Of a DNA stretch of 64,000 nucleotides, positions 35,616-47,000 are shown piece by piece. The notes below the pieces were generated by a model. The model had not been told where the DNA came from. It ran no database searches and saw only the letters and a program-made list of their open reading frames with translations. The translations under genes and the position numbers were made by a program. The stretch's first letter is position 1; each line of letters begins with the position of its first letter. The stretch is from Dactylellina haptotyla. Lineage: Eukaryota; Ascomycota; Orbiliomycetes; Orbiliales; Orbiliaceae. The stretch lies in contig CM062385.1 of the NCBI GenBank assembly GCA_031310005.1, positions 1,612,001 through 1,676,000 on the forward strand, given 5' to 3'.

Positions 35616-36555
35616 CTAGGCAATACTCCATCCGCGGTCGACACACACCTCTGCCCCGTTCAAATCGGTCACACCGACTAGGAACAAAATCGTCCTAGCG
35701 ACCTCATTCGGGTTGCAAACCCCAGGCATATTTTGCGAACCCTTCATCACCAGCTCCATCCCCAACTCGTCCGGGACCACTTTTGAATTCTGCAACATTT
35801 TGGTCGCCACACCGCCGGGAATCACGACGTTTGTGACGATGCCCGTGTTCGTGTACATGAAACTCGTGTTACGGGAGAGGCCTAGCAAGGCGTGTTTTGA
35901 CGCAGTGTAGGCTGCGCCTGCCGCGCAGCCCTTTTTAGCAGCGACACTGCAGATATTCACTATACGGCCGACGACTGGAGGTGCCCGTGGGAAGGGATTT
36001 TGCGCACTTGGGGTGAACGGCTCTTGAGGCGGGGCTTTTGATAGGAAGTGTGGGATGATGGCGCGCATGAGATTGAACGGCCCCGTTAGGTTGATATTAA
36101 GGCAGCGGTTCCATGTTTCCAGCGTCGTTTCGGTCACTCGCGCTATTCGGAGAATCAGAGGTGTTAGTGAAGAGGTTAATCAGTGTGGTATATATGAGAG
36201 TGTGGTGATGATGATGGTAGTACCAAAGGTATCCATGACTCCAGCTGCGTTTACAAGAATATCGATTGTCTGCCAGGTGTCCAGAGTCTTCTTAACTGCT
36301 GCATTTACCGATTCTTCGGATGAGACGTCGCAGATAATGTCGATGCGATTTTCGTGCTCTATTTCTGGACCGGGAGGCGCGATATCGAAAGCTGCGACCT
36401 TGGCATCAAGTGATAAGAATAGATTTGCGGTTGCGAGTCCGATTCCATTGGCTGCGCCGGTTATGACGACAACCTACTCTCGCGGATTAGACCTTCTCTT
36501 GTCTAGGGAAAATGAGACCTGTAGATAGTGATACCTTGTCCTTGAACTCTGCCAT
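35616..36555 (-). CDS. classical short-chain dehydrogenase/reductase
   Basis: NAD(P)-dependent SDR oxidoreductase, 265 aa, from three exons: 36555-36535 (21 nt), 36473-36224, 36142-35616. The tiny first exon encodes 'MAEFKDK' and joins to 'VVVITGAANGIGLATA', the cofactor-binding TGxxxGIG motif. 'DILVNAAGV' is the NNAG-like strand-4 motif. The active site is serine in 'VNICSVAAKKG' and 'YTASK' (Tyr-xxx-Lys), with 'VIPGGVATKM' after it. A loop of ~15 extra residues rich in proline precedes the active-site serine. The ending 'CVDRGWSIA' matches the usual 'DGGWTA'. Substrate unknown. A TATA element lies just upstream. Confidence 0.88.
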
Positions 36556-37172
36556 GTCGCCAGTATATTGTAATATCTCGATCTTAAAATTTCAGAAGGT
36601 GCGGAGAATAATACATCAAATAGCGAACTTAGTCGTACCCAGTAAATCCTAACACCAGAGGATACCGTTCATTATATAGTCGTCTCTATCAATCCATGAC
36701 CTTTCAAGGCATGGCTAGCCAATTGCTTGGTATTCCAACTTGATTGATTCTTTCGGCCGTTTCTCCTCCTTTCCCCCCAGATTTCAATCACATGGAGTTT
36801 CGGAGACCTGATCGCGGCACGTAGCTGCATGCAACCTATACGTACCTAGCCCCACGATATCCCCAATATAGGAAAAACGTTAGCATACGCCCGAGAATGC
36901 CGTACGCCGTAAGTATATTTCGGCCGACCGGGCCTTCAGCTTGCCGAGCTGTCGTAAAACTGAAGACGAATCATTTCCAGAAAAGGAAATGACTGTATAC
37001 GAGAAAGCGCCGGTATGGCACGCTCAACACAATTTTAAAAATCCGAAGGGTGGAGATCGAGATGTTTTTATATTGAACTAACGAAATTCGAGTTTGATGT
37101 TTATAAATTTACACAAGCTAGGATACATTTATGCTTTACCAATCTGTATTCTCAAAATAACACGAGGCTATC
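36556..37172. other. intergenic upstream of the SDR gene
   Basis: About 620 bp. A TATATAA on the minus strand at 36673-36679 lies ~120 bp upstream of the SDR start and is a likely TATA box. Nothing else recognised. Confidence 0.45.
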
Positions 37173-37505
37173 CTAAGAATCCATCTCACTCACTCCCCGG
37201 TGCTTACAAGACCTCCTTCGTGGCCGCCGAAGTCCAGACCCCCTCAGATGGATAATATAAGGATCTAGCGGTATAATCCCGATATCGATGGCACCCGGTT
37301 TGCTGTCACCTGCATTAGGCTCGGAGTTTGAAACGACAGTGCCTGGTGATATATTGAACTGCCCTTCGCTTGTGATCATCGTATTCGGGTTTTCTGGTCC
37401 CGGAGAAATATTGTCGAGAAACGGACTTATGGCGCCTTCTTGGCCCAATATGGATGTAGGCTGCCACAGTAGGATGGAGAATATTCCCAGCTTCACATAT
37501 AGCAT
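37173..37505 (-). CDS. possible small secreted orphan protein
   Basis: An intronless frame of 110 aa from the ATG at 37505. The start 'MLYVKLGIFSILLWQPTSILG' (hydrophobic core 'LGIFSILLW') looks like a signal peptide. The rest is Pro/Gly/Asn-rich ('NISPGPENPNTMI', 'NISPGTVVSNSEPN', an NISPG phrase occurring twice) and ends in a basic patch. The opposite strand also carries a similarly long frame, so a chance ORF is possible. The signal peptide and the repeated phrase favour the minus strand. No family recognised. Confidence 0.35.
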   Translation of the reverse strand: MLYVKLGIFSILLWQPTSILGQEGAISPFLDNISPGPENPNTMITSEGQFNISPGTVVSNSEPNAGDSKPGAIDIGIIPLDPYIIHLRGSGLRRPRRRSCKHRGVSEMDS

Positions 37506-37778
37506 CGTGAATGAAGAGAGTAAAGTCTGCCTCGAGATTGGTCGTATAGCGTTGCTGGTTGCTACGTGGCAAAAGATGCGAGATATTATGCTCTCGTTTG
37601 TCGTTGTCTTCGGTGTAATTGACAATCTGAATATCTCAAGGTTTGAATAACTTTTGAAACGGGTTATTTTTTGGGAATAAATATATTTAAGTATTTAGGC
37701 CCGCATGCTAATATTTACAAGGGGGTCGGTCGCCAATTTATGATCGTGCAGATGCGGATAACACCCCCTGGGAGCATT

Positions 37779-40700
37779 CTATCGCCCGCTCCTTAAGAAT
37801 CCCAAAACACCACCACAATACCCTACTAATTCCCCAACCCGACCAGCCTCCTGCTTCATTTCGTCTTTGTACTCCTGGAGAGCATCTTTGATGGTCGGTT
37901 TGTCTTGTTGCCGAAATTGCAGCATTTCGTCGTCGCTATCGTCATCTTCATTTTCGCTGCCGTCACCGATCTTTTCTAGCTCTTCTTCCTCTTTAGAAAT
38001 GATTTCTCCATGTATTTTAAGGAAAACCCTCATCCAGGTCAAAACGAGCTCGTAGTCTTTCCGAGTCCGTAGTCTTTGGGTTAATGCTTCGACGAAGGAT
38101 ATTAATTCAAAGTATGGCGCGGTAGACGTATCCAGTGTGCGAATCTCGAGGTCTGTTGTAGATGGTGGCAATGTCTTCAAATGCTCGATAAATTCGGTAT
38201 CTAGTGTGGCTTTTGTTAGAGAATATATCGCTGCAGAGTAAGAGAAATATCAGTAGGATAACTTACAGTCGCCGTCTTCGCTTCCCTCCATTAATAATTT
38301 CGTGAAGCTTCGTTCGAACTCAATACCGCCAGTCTTAACTCTACTCAGCTCTGCCCTCTCAATCGCCCTTCTAGATGCATCCGCATCACTTGAATCTAAG
38401 CCATTATCAAGGTCCTTGACACCGTCGAGCCCAGTGAGTTTCGCAACACCGTCTTTTGAGCTTGCGAGACTACCTAAGAAAAATGGTGATTTCTCCGGCT
38501 TTTTGATGGGATCCTTTGGTTTATTCCTGCTCTTGATAGATTCCAGGTGCAATAGATTTACCCAGCGGTTCTTAGGCAGTAAACTCATCGTGAGCATTTG
38601 ATCAGACAGTTGGTCAACGGTGGTATACTGGCCCTCTGTATCAACATCCTCCGTGTCCTCTGCAAAAGCAGACTCCACCAACCCAGTGCCGCCTTCACCG
38701 GTTGAGCTCGGCCCTGTGAGTTTCCGGATATCATCTTCAGATATACGTCTCGTTGGAACATTTGTAAATACCGTCTTATTGGTGTAGATTCCAATACCGA
38801 CGCTATCTATAGCCGCGGTCGCCAAGAAGTTTCCGTCTGGTGAAAACGCTATCGAGTTTACCACACTCTGCGTCTTGAAGCCGTCGATGAGGTGACCAGT
38901 TGGTAGATCCCAAACGCGTATCGTAGAGTCCATACTGGAAGCGATCAACCACCGAGAGTCATTGGAAAAGCAGAGGTCGGAGATACGTCCACCGCAACCC
39001 CACAGCTCACGAACAACTTTCCTAGTCTCGATATCCACCACTCGAATACCTAGATCATCGCAAGAAATCGCGATCAAACTGGAGGACCGGTGCATCCTGA
39101 GAGCCGTGCATGCTGTATTCTCTGTAAAGGATATTTGCTGTTGTAAAAGCCCCGATTTGAACTCCCAGAATTTGACAAATCCATCCAAACCGCAGGATAT
39201 CATGACCTTATTGACAGAATCGACGGCCAGTCCTGTAACGGCGCCGGCATGCTTCCATCCCGCCCGACTGCCCTCGCCGTTCTTCCTCGCCGCGATTTGG
39301 GCTCTGGTTGCCTTAGCGGGAAACCTAGACCTATGCAAACCGCTCTGCAAGTTGTACATGTCAATAGCACCTTTCGCACTTCCCACGATACCAAACGTTC
39401 CGCAAGGGCTGATCGCCACGCTCTTCACCTCCCCGCCATCGCCAGTTGGTAGCGTCCATCTTCCAATTTTCCTCTTCGTCCACGACCACGACCTCGCAAA
39501 CGCCTCTTCTCTTCCGCCAGTCATCACTCCTTCCCACCCGAGTTCATTAGATCCCCACTCGGCACCAGCTCCGTCTCGGTTTCCTTCCGCTGCGATACAA
39601 GTGATAACAGCGCCCTTTAGCAACGACACATCTGCTATCCTATCGTACATTCCCGATTTCTTCAACTTGTTCATCGTGCTCTCCATATTTCCTTGCGAAA
39701 GTTCAGTAGATTGGGCATCCGATCTAAGAGAGAAGCCCCACAACGAATGATCCAAAGAACCAGAGAGTATGAAGTGTGTGCTCGGGTGGAATAAAATAGT
39801 ATTCGGCGCCAATGCGTGGCCACCGCGCTGTCGCAGGATCCTGGGGAGTACAGTGGTAGGGGTATCGAAGACCCAGAGTTTGATTGCGTTATCGCCGCCG
39901 GAAGTTACGATTACGTTCTGGCCAGGTAGGAAAGCGGCCCTGGTGATTCCGCCTGTAGCAGCAGAGTGAACTCCTCTCATTATGCCCACTACTTTGCGCG
40001 ACTTGAGGGACCATAGAGTAATATTTCCGTTTGAAGAAGCTGAGGCGAGCATGTCTGAGGGCGCAGGCGGGTCGGAAGATGACTTCAGGGGAGGTGGGAC
40101 GAGGTCCGAACGGAACGACAAAGATGTTACAGGGGCAGAAGAAGAGAGCTGGAAGACGGGCGTATCGGTCTGGATATTGTGGAGATTTATGATGCCAGAG
40201 GAGAATCCCATGGCTACTATCGAGTGATGAGTAGAGAGGGATAGAGAGGTAAGATGCCCAATATCGGTGCCGGTGGGAGTCTTAGGAGGTAGGATGGAGT
40301 AGACGAGTTTACCGCTCCTAATGTTCCATATCTCCACCCCACCGTCCGATGTACCTATACATATTTTGTTGAGAAATGTGGGCGGATGAATGATGTTGAC
40401 GATATCTGCGTCTCCGAAGAGCTCGATTGTTGTGTAAAGTTCTGCACCGCACTGTTAGCCACACCCGTAACCCTTAAAAATTGCCAATAATTATATGTAC
40501 CCCGAGTCCCAATCTTCCATACCCCGACGCTCTTTGGTCCAATAACACTAACAAGCCAGTCACCAAAGCCGAAGATGTCTTTGATCCCGGTGCGTCCCTT
40601 CTTCACCTCGTCCATCTGCATCTCGCCAGTCTTCTTGCCTCTTTCGAATATCCATATTCCTGTCCTGAATCCAACGTAGAGCTCCTTGCCTCGAGCATAT

Positions 40701-41037
40701 ATCGATGTTATCTCAGACGGGGTTTGAGGGCTCGTTACGAAGAGAAGGTTAAGCTTGCGGATATCGTATGTTGATACAGAGTAGCCGGTGGATGTTGAGA
40801 TTTGGAAAGTAGCAGAATGCTGCAGCAGGGCGAATGGCGTCGGAGTTGTTACATGACCAAGAGACTAGATTGGAACGTTAGAGCCTGATCTACTTTACAC
40901 TTAATATTGCATGGTATATTTACTCTAAAAGGCGCGAATATTCGAGATTGAGATTTCTGCGATGAGGTCGAAGGAGCAGACTTTGCAACCTCCAACCGTG
41001 CACGTTTGGCAGGTGGATTGGCGGTGTCGGAGGCCAT
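37779..41037 (-). CDS. UTP21: U3 snoRNP WD-repeat protein Utp21 (WDR36)
   Basis: Component of the UTP-B module of the small-subunit processome, needed for 18S rRNA maturation in the nucleolus. Four exons: 41037-40924, 40864-40501, 40441-38267, 38230-37779; 1,034 aa. Exon 1 has a basic 'AKRARLE' segment and 'RIFAPFR', which joins 'SLGHVTTPTPFAL' in exon 2, the typical Utp21 beginning. Two seven-blade WD40 propellers follow, with phrases such as 'GTSDGGVEIWNIRSGKLVYS', 'VTSGGDNAIKLWVFD', 'SGSLDHSLWGFS' and 'ASSMDSTIRVWDLPTGHLI'. The helical C-terminal Utp21 domain starts around 800 ('RWVNLLHLESIKSRNKP') and holds an acidic stretch ('ENEDDDSDDEM'). Length and order fit the family. Confidence 0.94.
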
Positions 41038-41216
41038 GCTAGTGAGTTTTTGGGTAACGTCGGCTCTAGTATATCGCAGACATCAAAGATCAGGGAGGTG
41101 AGACCGCTGTTGGGTAGGTTCAGGTCGAAGTTGCCATTGTCGCGATTTCTGGCGGTCGAACTATAACTTCTTGAAGATTAAATTTTTCTTAGCGAGCGCA
41201 GCAGGAACCACCCGCG

Positions 41217-41369
41217 ATGTCCCTCCTCGAAACCGGTGTTGTCGAAACCGTCAAACAGGAACACGATCACGTGAAGGAGAACAGGACCTTGTCCGGTTTC
41301 TCCACACGATTCCGAATCCTGGTCCTGGCTGGTGCAGGTGTTCGATGCGTCTTTTGCAGCTCGAAATGA
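41217..41369 (+). CDS. small ORF, possibly first exon of an unidentified gene
   Basis: A 50-aa frame starts 180 bp from the Utp21 start on the opposite strand. Its beginning, 'MSLLETGVVETVKQEHDHV', has balanced composition and looks more like real coding sequence than its surroundings; 'VKQEHDHV' faintly recalls hemerythrin-type helices. An intron from GTGAAG at 41258 to an AG at ~41337 or later would lead to another short open stretch, but I could not build a full gene. Probably a remnant or chance frame. Confidence 0.2.
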   Translation: MSLLETGVVETVKQEHDHVKENRTLSGFSTRFRILVLAGAGVRCVFCSSK

Positions 41370-42501
41370 TGGGATTCCAGAAATTCACAGCCAGCGGGTA
41401 ATTTATTGGTTTGGTATGCTGTTGACAGCGGGCGCTATATATATCACGTAAGACTGAGGAGCCAATCTGTCCAAGTCACATTCCGAAGACGCAAGATGCT
41501 GTGTCGGAGTTCCGGTCTGAGCTACCACCATCATCATGGCGGATGTCGTGAAGCCTGGCTTTGTAATATGTGCGAACCATTTAGCTCGATACTTGGATTT
41601 GATAGACTAGCCAGACGAGTCTGCAGTAGTGGGTTTGGTATGTTAACCTTAATCCACCTCTAGCGTCGTTTGTTTCTGAACCAGCGGGAGCCAGTGCGAG
41701 TAGGCAAGGTAATGATGATGATATCCAGGCTGTATATAAAAGCCAGCAGTTATTAAAAATGCGCATCACCACCGCCGGAAGTCTACGTGTCACCACATTC
41801 TGTCTGCATAGGCGGTTATATGCTGCTGATATTTGATATATTTCACGCAGTGGAATCTGCCTCCTCGGGCTCTTGATCCCAGAATTGGCAAGTAGTCGTG
41901 TGCGTCGTCTGAAGTCCCGTAATTGGTTCCAACATCGGTTGAACATGCAGGCTAGTAGGGAACAGGGCCGAAGGAGGTCCCTCAAGTGCGATTTTCACAG
42001 AGATGTGTGGGACACAGCTGGCGAGAGATGATGAAATGAACCAAAATGTCAGCATAGTTAATAATAACATATCATAGCACAAGGAGGTACACGCCTCGTT
42101 CTTGGACTTCTTGCTTGCTCGTTGGTCCCGCATTGGGTGGGTTTGGGCGGGCATTCCTACCTCGCAACCGCCCCCCTAACCCCAGCTGGGCCTGGTTGGC
42201 TCGACTTCTTTTCGCTGGACTGGCCCGGATGTACTTGATCGGTTCTAAGGGGGTAGATAGAGGCCGATGCTGGGCAAGCAAGGTTGTAGGGGAAGTAAGA
42301 GAATGTACCGCAGGTCGGAGTACACAGCTTGGGAATTAATCATTCGTGTATCGCGGGGCTTATAGAATTTCGATCACATTAGGCGAGGAGGGTGGAGATC
42401 TGCTGCCTTGAAGCCGCTCGAGTGAACGATGCATATAAGAGCGATTAGGCTGCCTTCCTTTTGTCGGTACGGGCCCGTCTGCTGGAGGCATATCTTATCG
42501 A

Positions 42502-42521
42502 CTCTCTCTCTCTCTCTCTCT
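42502..42521. repeat. (CT)10 microsatellite
   Basis: Ten uninterrupted CT units on the plus strand, in the region upstream of Vip1. Confidence 0.9.
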
Positions 42522-42711
42522 TGAGGGGCATATCGAGGCGAGTCTCACGACCTCTTTCCCCTTTCCCCTTCCTATAGTATACGAAGCAATATATATCACT
42601 CGCCGCCGTCACGTTTCGTCGAGCATGACCGTCTGCCAGTAACCCTAGAAATCGATCCGGGCTTGTGCAACCATTCTATTCTGTCCCGTCGTCATCAGTC
42701 CTCAATCACAT

Positions 42712-43209
42712 TTACCCTCTGCTCTGCTTCTCCTCTCTATCACCTCGCATAAGCCCTTCCCCCTTCTCCGACGACACGTCGCTAATTTTCGGACGAAAAC
42801 CTGCCGTCATCACAGTCGAGGTGGTAGTTCTTTTTGGTAGTGTTGTTGGTAGCTCCTTCCCCAGCTTGGACCGGTTCTGCTTGGCCCAGCCGTCCACAAA
42901 CGCCACGGATTGACTGACAGAGAGAGCTAGCTGGTTAGCTAGCCGACCCACCGAAACACCAGCTGTTGGTTCATGGCCAGTGTCTACTGGTTTAGTTGCC
43001 GGTACCCCGAAATCTCCGTCAGAGTAAATGATTCGCGAAGAAATATTGGCTTTAAACTCCGACATTTCTCCAGACTTCTCTCGTAAGGTATATATTGCGG
43101 GAGAGTGGATCTCAAGTGCTCCTCCTCTCAGCAACTGCTTTCGGCCAAGCGTTCCGCTGAGGATTGCTACGCTCGAACAGGAAAGCTGTAATAAAAGCAC
43201 CGGCCACAT
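42712..43209 (-). CDS. weak candidate secreted ORF
   Basis: A frame of 165 aa from ATG at 43209 with a hydrophobic start ('MWPVLLLQLSCSSVAILSG'). The rest has no recognisable domain and overlaps what is probably the Vip1 promoter. Composition is ordinary. Listed because of length and signal-like start only. Confidence 0.2.
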   Translation of the reverse strand: MWPVLLLQLSCSSVAILSGTLGRKQLLRGGALEIHSPAIYTLREKSGEMSEFKANISSRIIYSDGDFGVPATKPVDTGHEPTAGVSVGRLANQLALSVSQSVAFVDGWAKQNRSKLGKELPTTLPKRTTTSTVMTAGFRPKISDVSSEKGEGLMRGDREEKQSRG

Positions 43210-44032
43210 TTTCACAGCCTCCAGATTTCATTATTCACTTAATTATCCCAGTTTGAAGAGATAAGGAGGGAAAGGGCTCGCGTGAGCAGGCGAAAACGAG
43301 AGCCGAAGGGAAGAATAGAGAGCGCAGGCCCCCAGAAGAAGGAAGCAAATTTGCAGGAACTCTTCTTTCTTCTTCTTTTCCCTCCTTTTTTTATATCCTC
43401 CAAGGCTGGTCATTTATTGTTATAGCAATTATTTTACACCTCCTTCGTCCCTTTTCAAAGGTAACTTACCTACCGCTTGGCTCCACTCGCCATTGCATGA
43501 TACCCGGCTGCTGCCCTTTCGTCCCAAGTGTAGGCTGGTGGTACTTTCGGTACATTGGGAATACATCAACCACGACAAACACAAACAGCATACCAGACCA
43601 GCAAGCCCGATCGACTAGACACCCGACCTAAGCCAGAGCCGGCCGGATGTACAAGCTTCGCGACGACCACCCCTCTCCGACTCCACCAATGTGCACCATC
43701 TAGCAGGGGACGAAAATACACCCCGGCACCCACCAATATCATATCATACCAATCAATATACCAGTTTACCAGTATACTTGCACCTATACCTGACCCCGAT
43801 CTACTCTTCCTGACGGATCTGGTGTTCCTATGACAAACTGCAGGGCGCCCATCGAGCGCTTGGCTTTCCGGAAGCTGTGAATCCAGTGGCACAGAATCCC
43901 GAGTATACATTTTTTATTTTTTTTTGATATAGTCGGTTCCCGTGGAATTTGATACCTCTTTGAGAGAAAAACAGAGAACCCGTGAGAGCAAGAAATCAAA
44001 TAGAAAATAGAGAGAGGGAGAAAATCGCATCC

Positions 44033-47000
44033 ATGTCCGCTCCAATAATCTCGTCCTCGAATCACAAGCCCTTCCGTGGCGGAAGCAGCAGCAGCAGCAC
44101 AGCGAGTAGTACCGGTGAGGCCAAGCTTCAGTCGATACCGGAGACAGACTCCACCTATGCTCCAGATGCCACTAGCAGCGGTGCCAGTAACATTAGCTCA
44201 GCCAGTAGTATTGCGAACAATCCCGGCTCCAATACGTCAACTAATAATATTAACCCTCCGGCTTGCAGACCTTCCTTATCTCACCGACAGAGTGGCCATG
44301 GCCAGGCCGAGTCCATTGGAGCTCCCAGTGACACTCCGGCTGCCACTGGTGCTTCAGGTTCTGATCCCACTAGCTCTATTGCTTCCGAATGGGCTTCAGG
44401 TGTCGTCCGACCTACAGCTGCATTCGCTGCTTCTAATAATACCCTGACCGCTGCCTCTGCTGCCCGTTCGTCCTCCGTTCCAGCAGATGTTGGAGCGGCG
44501 AATGGCGGTGGTGCTCCTCCCTCTCCCTCTCCAACGCACGCTGCTGCCAACAACAACGGCTACGGCGGGCTCGCAACGACTAATCACAGCGCGAACATTC
44601 CCACTGCTACCGTCGCTGATAGCAAAAATCCGAAGCTCAAAGATAATAATAACGAGAACAATAATGAACAACCGTATCCCCTCGCGAGTCCCTCTGCAGT
44701 TCCCTCCTCCTCTCACCATAGTAGTAATAACTATAATTACCCGCCAGCAGGCCCTCCTGCCGCTAGTGTTCCTGCCCAGCAAATTCCTGTGAGGAAAAAC
44801 TCAATTTCGGGAACATCCAAGTCGCAATCCTCATCTCGCCAGTCTTCTTATCACGCTACTGCTTCGGGGTTTTTCAAGGATCTGCTAGCGTCCACAACCG
44901 CTGCATTTTTACCGTCCTCGTCCTCGCCCTCCTCCGGCAAACGGCGTTCCAGCATCTCATTCAGGCACCGCAGGTCAACCTCCTCCAATTCCTTCTCTGG
45001 ACCTTCCAACATGCCAATGGCGGCCTCACAGGTGGACGGTATCCCGCCCGAGGGCTCGCCTGTTTTCGCTTCGACGCTTGAAAGAACAGCTTCACACTCC
45101 AGCACAAACACATCTAACTCTCGTTTCACCCATTCTCCCATTGTTGGCACCCCGGCCGCGACCTCTTCGGGACCTCAATCGTATAAAAGCCACGCCGATG
45201 GCCACCTACTAACAAAAGACTCCAATAATACCAGTGCCATTGGTGTAACCATTACCGCTGGGGGATTCATTCAACAGCCCGCCATCATGCCCGCCGCCAC
45301 ATCTGGTTACGTCCCTGCTGGCCCCCTCTCCCCCATTGCTTCTTCCCCGGACATTGGGCCGACCGAGCAACCTCACATCTTGCCAAAAACTACTATTCCT
45401 CCCAGCCAGGTCCATTCCACGCCTCCGGTTGCTTCCCAAAACTCCCTTGCACAAGCTCTCAACCAGGCGAACAATGCCATCTCGGGCCAAAGCACTCCTG
45501 CTACCGTATCCCCGCCTCCCAGCGAGGACGGCCATACCCACGTTCCCTTGAAAAGACGGCCGTCAAATTCAACAGCTTCGACAGTCCCATCGGAACCTAA
45601 AGTGGGCAGGATAGGAGTATGTGCTCTTGACATCAAAGCTCGGTCTAAACCTTGTCGTCATATTCTGAACCGACTGATGGTTAACGACGAGTTTGAAATT
45701 GTGATTTTCGGTGACAAAGTGATATTAGACGAAGGTAAGATGCGATTGAGCGTAAACCCGGGGAAAGTGGTTATCGTTAAGACCCACGTGCAACTTTATC
45801 TACAGAAATAGGCTGACATTATATCTTCTGTGTCACCAGACGTGGAGAACTGGCCTACATGGTATGTGCGCTTCTGCAGCCTCTTATTCGTCCGATACAT
45901 GTGAAAGCCCTGATGCGATTGCCTAATTGATCCATTGCACCGTTCCTCAACACAAACGGCTGCTGCGAGCGGGACAACGGACAATCTCCACAGGTTCTCA
46001 TCACCTTCTCAGCCGGACTTTCATAACTAATACACGCTACCTGATTGAATATAGTGACTTCTTGATATCATTCTTCTCATCTGGATTTCCACTCGACAAG
46101 GCCATCCGTTATGTCCAACTCAGGAAACCATTTTGTATCAACTCGCTGCCCATGCAAAAGGTGTTGTGGGATAGGCGGCTGGTACTACGAATTCTAGATT
46201 CCATCAAGGTCCCGACACCGAAACGACTCGAAGTTTCTCGGGACGGCGGTCCTATTCTATCACCCGACGCCACTGTATCGCTCTTTGAACACACTGGACT
46301 CAAACTGCCACCTTCAGGTGATCCGGCGTGGAAAGCCCCTCAGACCGTAGAGCTCCTGGACGACGATACCTTAAGCGTGGACGGGGTAACACTAAAGAAA
46401 CCTTTTGTAGAAAAGCCCGTCAACGGAGAAGATCATAACATACGTATATACTATTCCAAGGCACAGGGTGGTGGAGGTCGAAAGCTCTTCCGAAAAGTGG
46501 GCAACAAGTCTTCCGAATACGATCCGAACCTTACGAAACCTCGTACATCTGGATCTTATATTTACGAACAGTTCATGGTTGTAGATAACTCTGAGGATGT
46601 GAAAGGTTACACCGTCGGAACCGAGTTTTGTCATGCCGAGACCAGGAAATCGCCCGTTGTTGATGGTCTGGTTCGTCGAAATACAAACGGAAAGGAAATC
46701 AGATTCGTCACAACATTGACACCAGCAGAAACTTCGATGGCGGTGAAGATCGTTAAATCCTTTGCACAAAATGTCTGCGGCTTCGACTTACTTCGTGTGA
46801 ACGGGAAGAGCTTTGTTATTGATGTTAATGGCTGGAGCTTCGTGAAAGACAACAATGAGTACTACGACAAGTGCTCTGCAAAACTCAGAACTTTACTTAT
46901 TGATGCCAAAGAAAAGCGCAGTGGCGTTTCTGGCAGAGCCAGATCTAACAGTGGTGCACAAACTTCTTTAGACAGAAGCCAGTCTCAATCACGATTGAAT

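Larger units (their letters stand above)
41038..44032. other. 3-kb intergenic region, Utp21 / Vip1
   Basis: Divergent spacer. The right third is C/T-rich and probably the Vip1 promoter and long leader. It contains a CT microsatellite (42502-42521). Weak candidates are listed at 41217 and 42712. No RNA gene or mobile element recognised. Confidence 0.45.

Noticed and set aside
36055-36528. Open frame of 157 codons on the plus strand
   Set aside because: It lies antisense to the first half of the SDR gene, whose Rossmann and catalytic motifs are clear on the other strand.
38962-39750. Plus-strand frame of 262 codons
   Set aside because: Antisense shadow of the Utp21 WD40 exon; the minus-strand product has repeated WD blades.
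45927-46054. Open frame continuing upstream of Vip1 exon 3, suggesting a separate start there
   Set aside because: It lacks the conserved kinase start and is explained as an intron that happens to be open; the microexon restores the family sequence.
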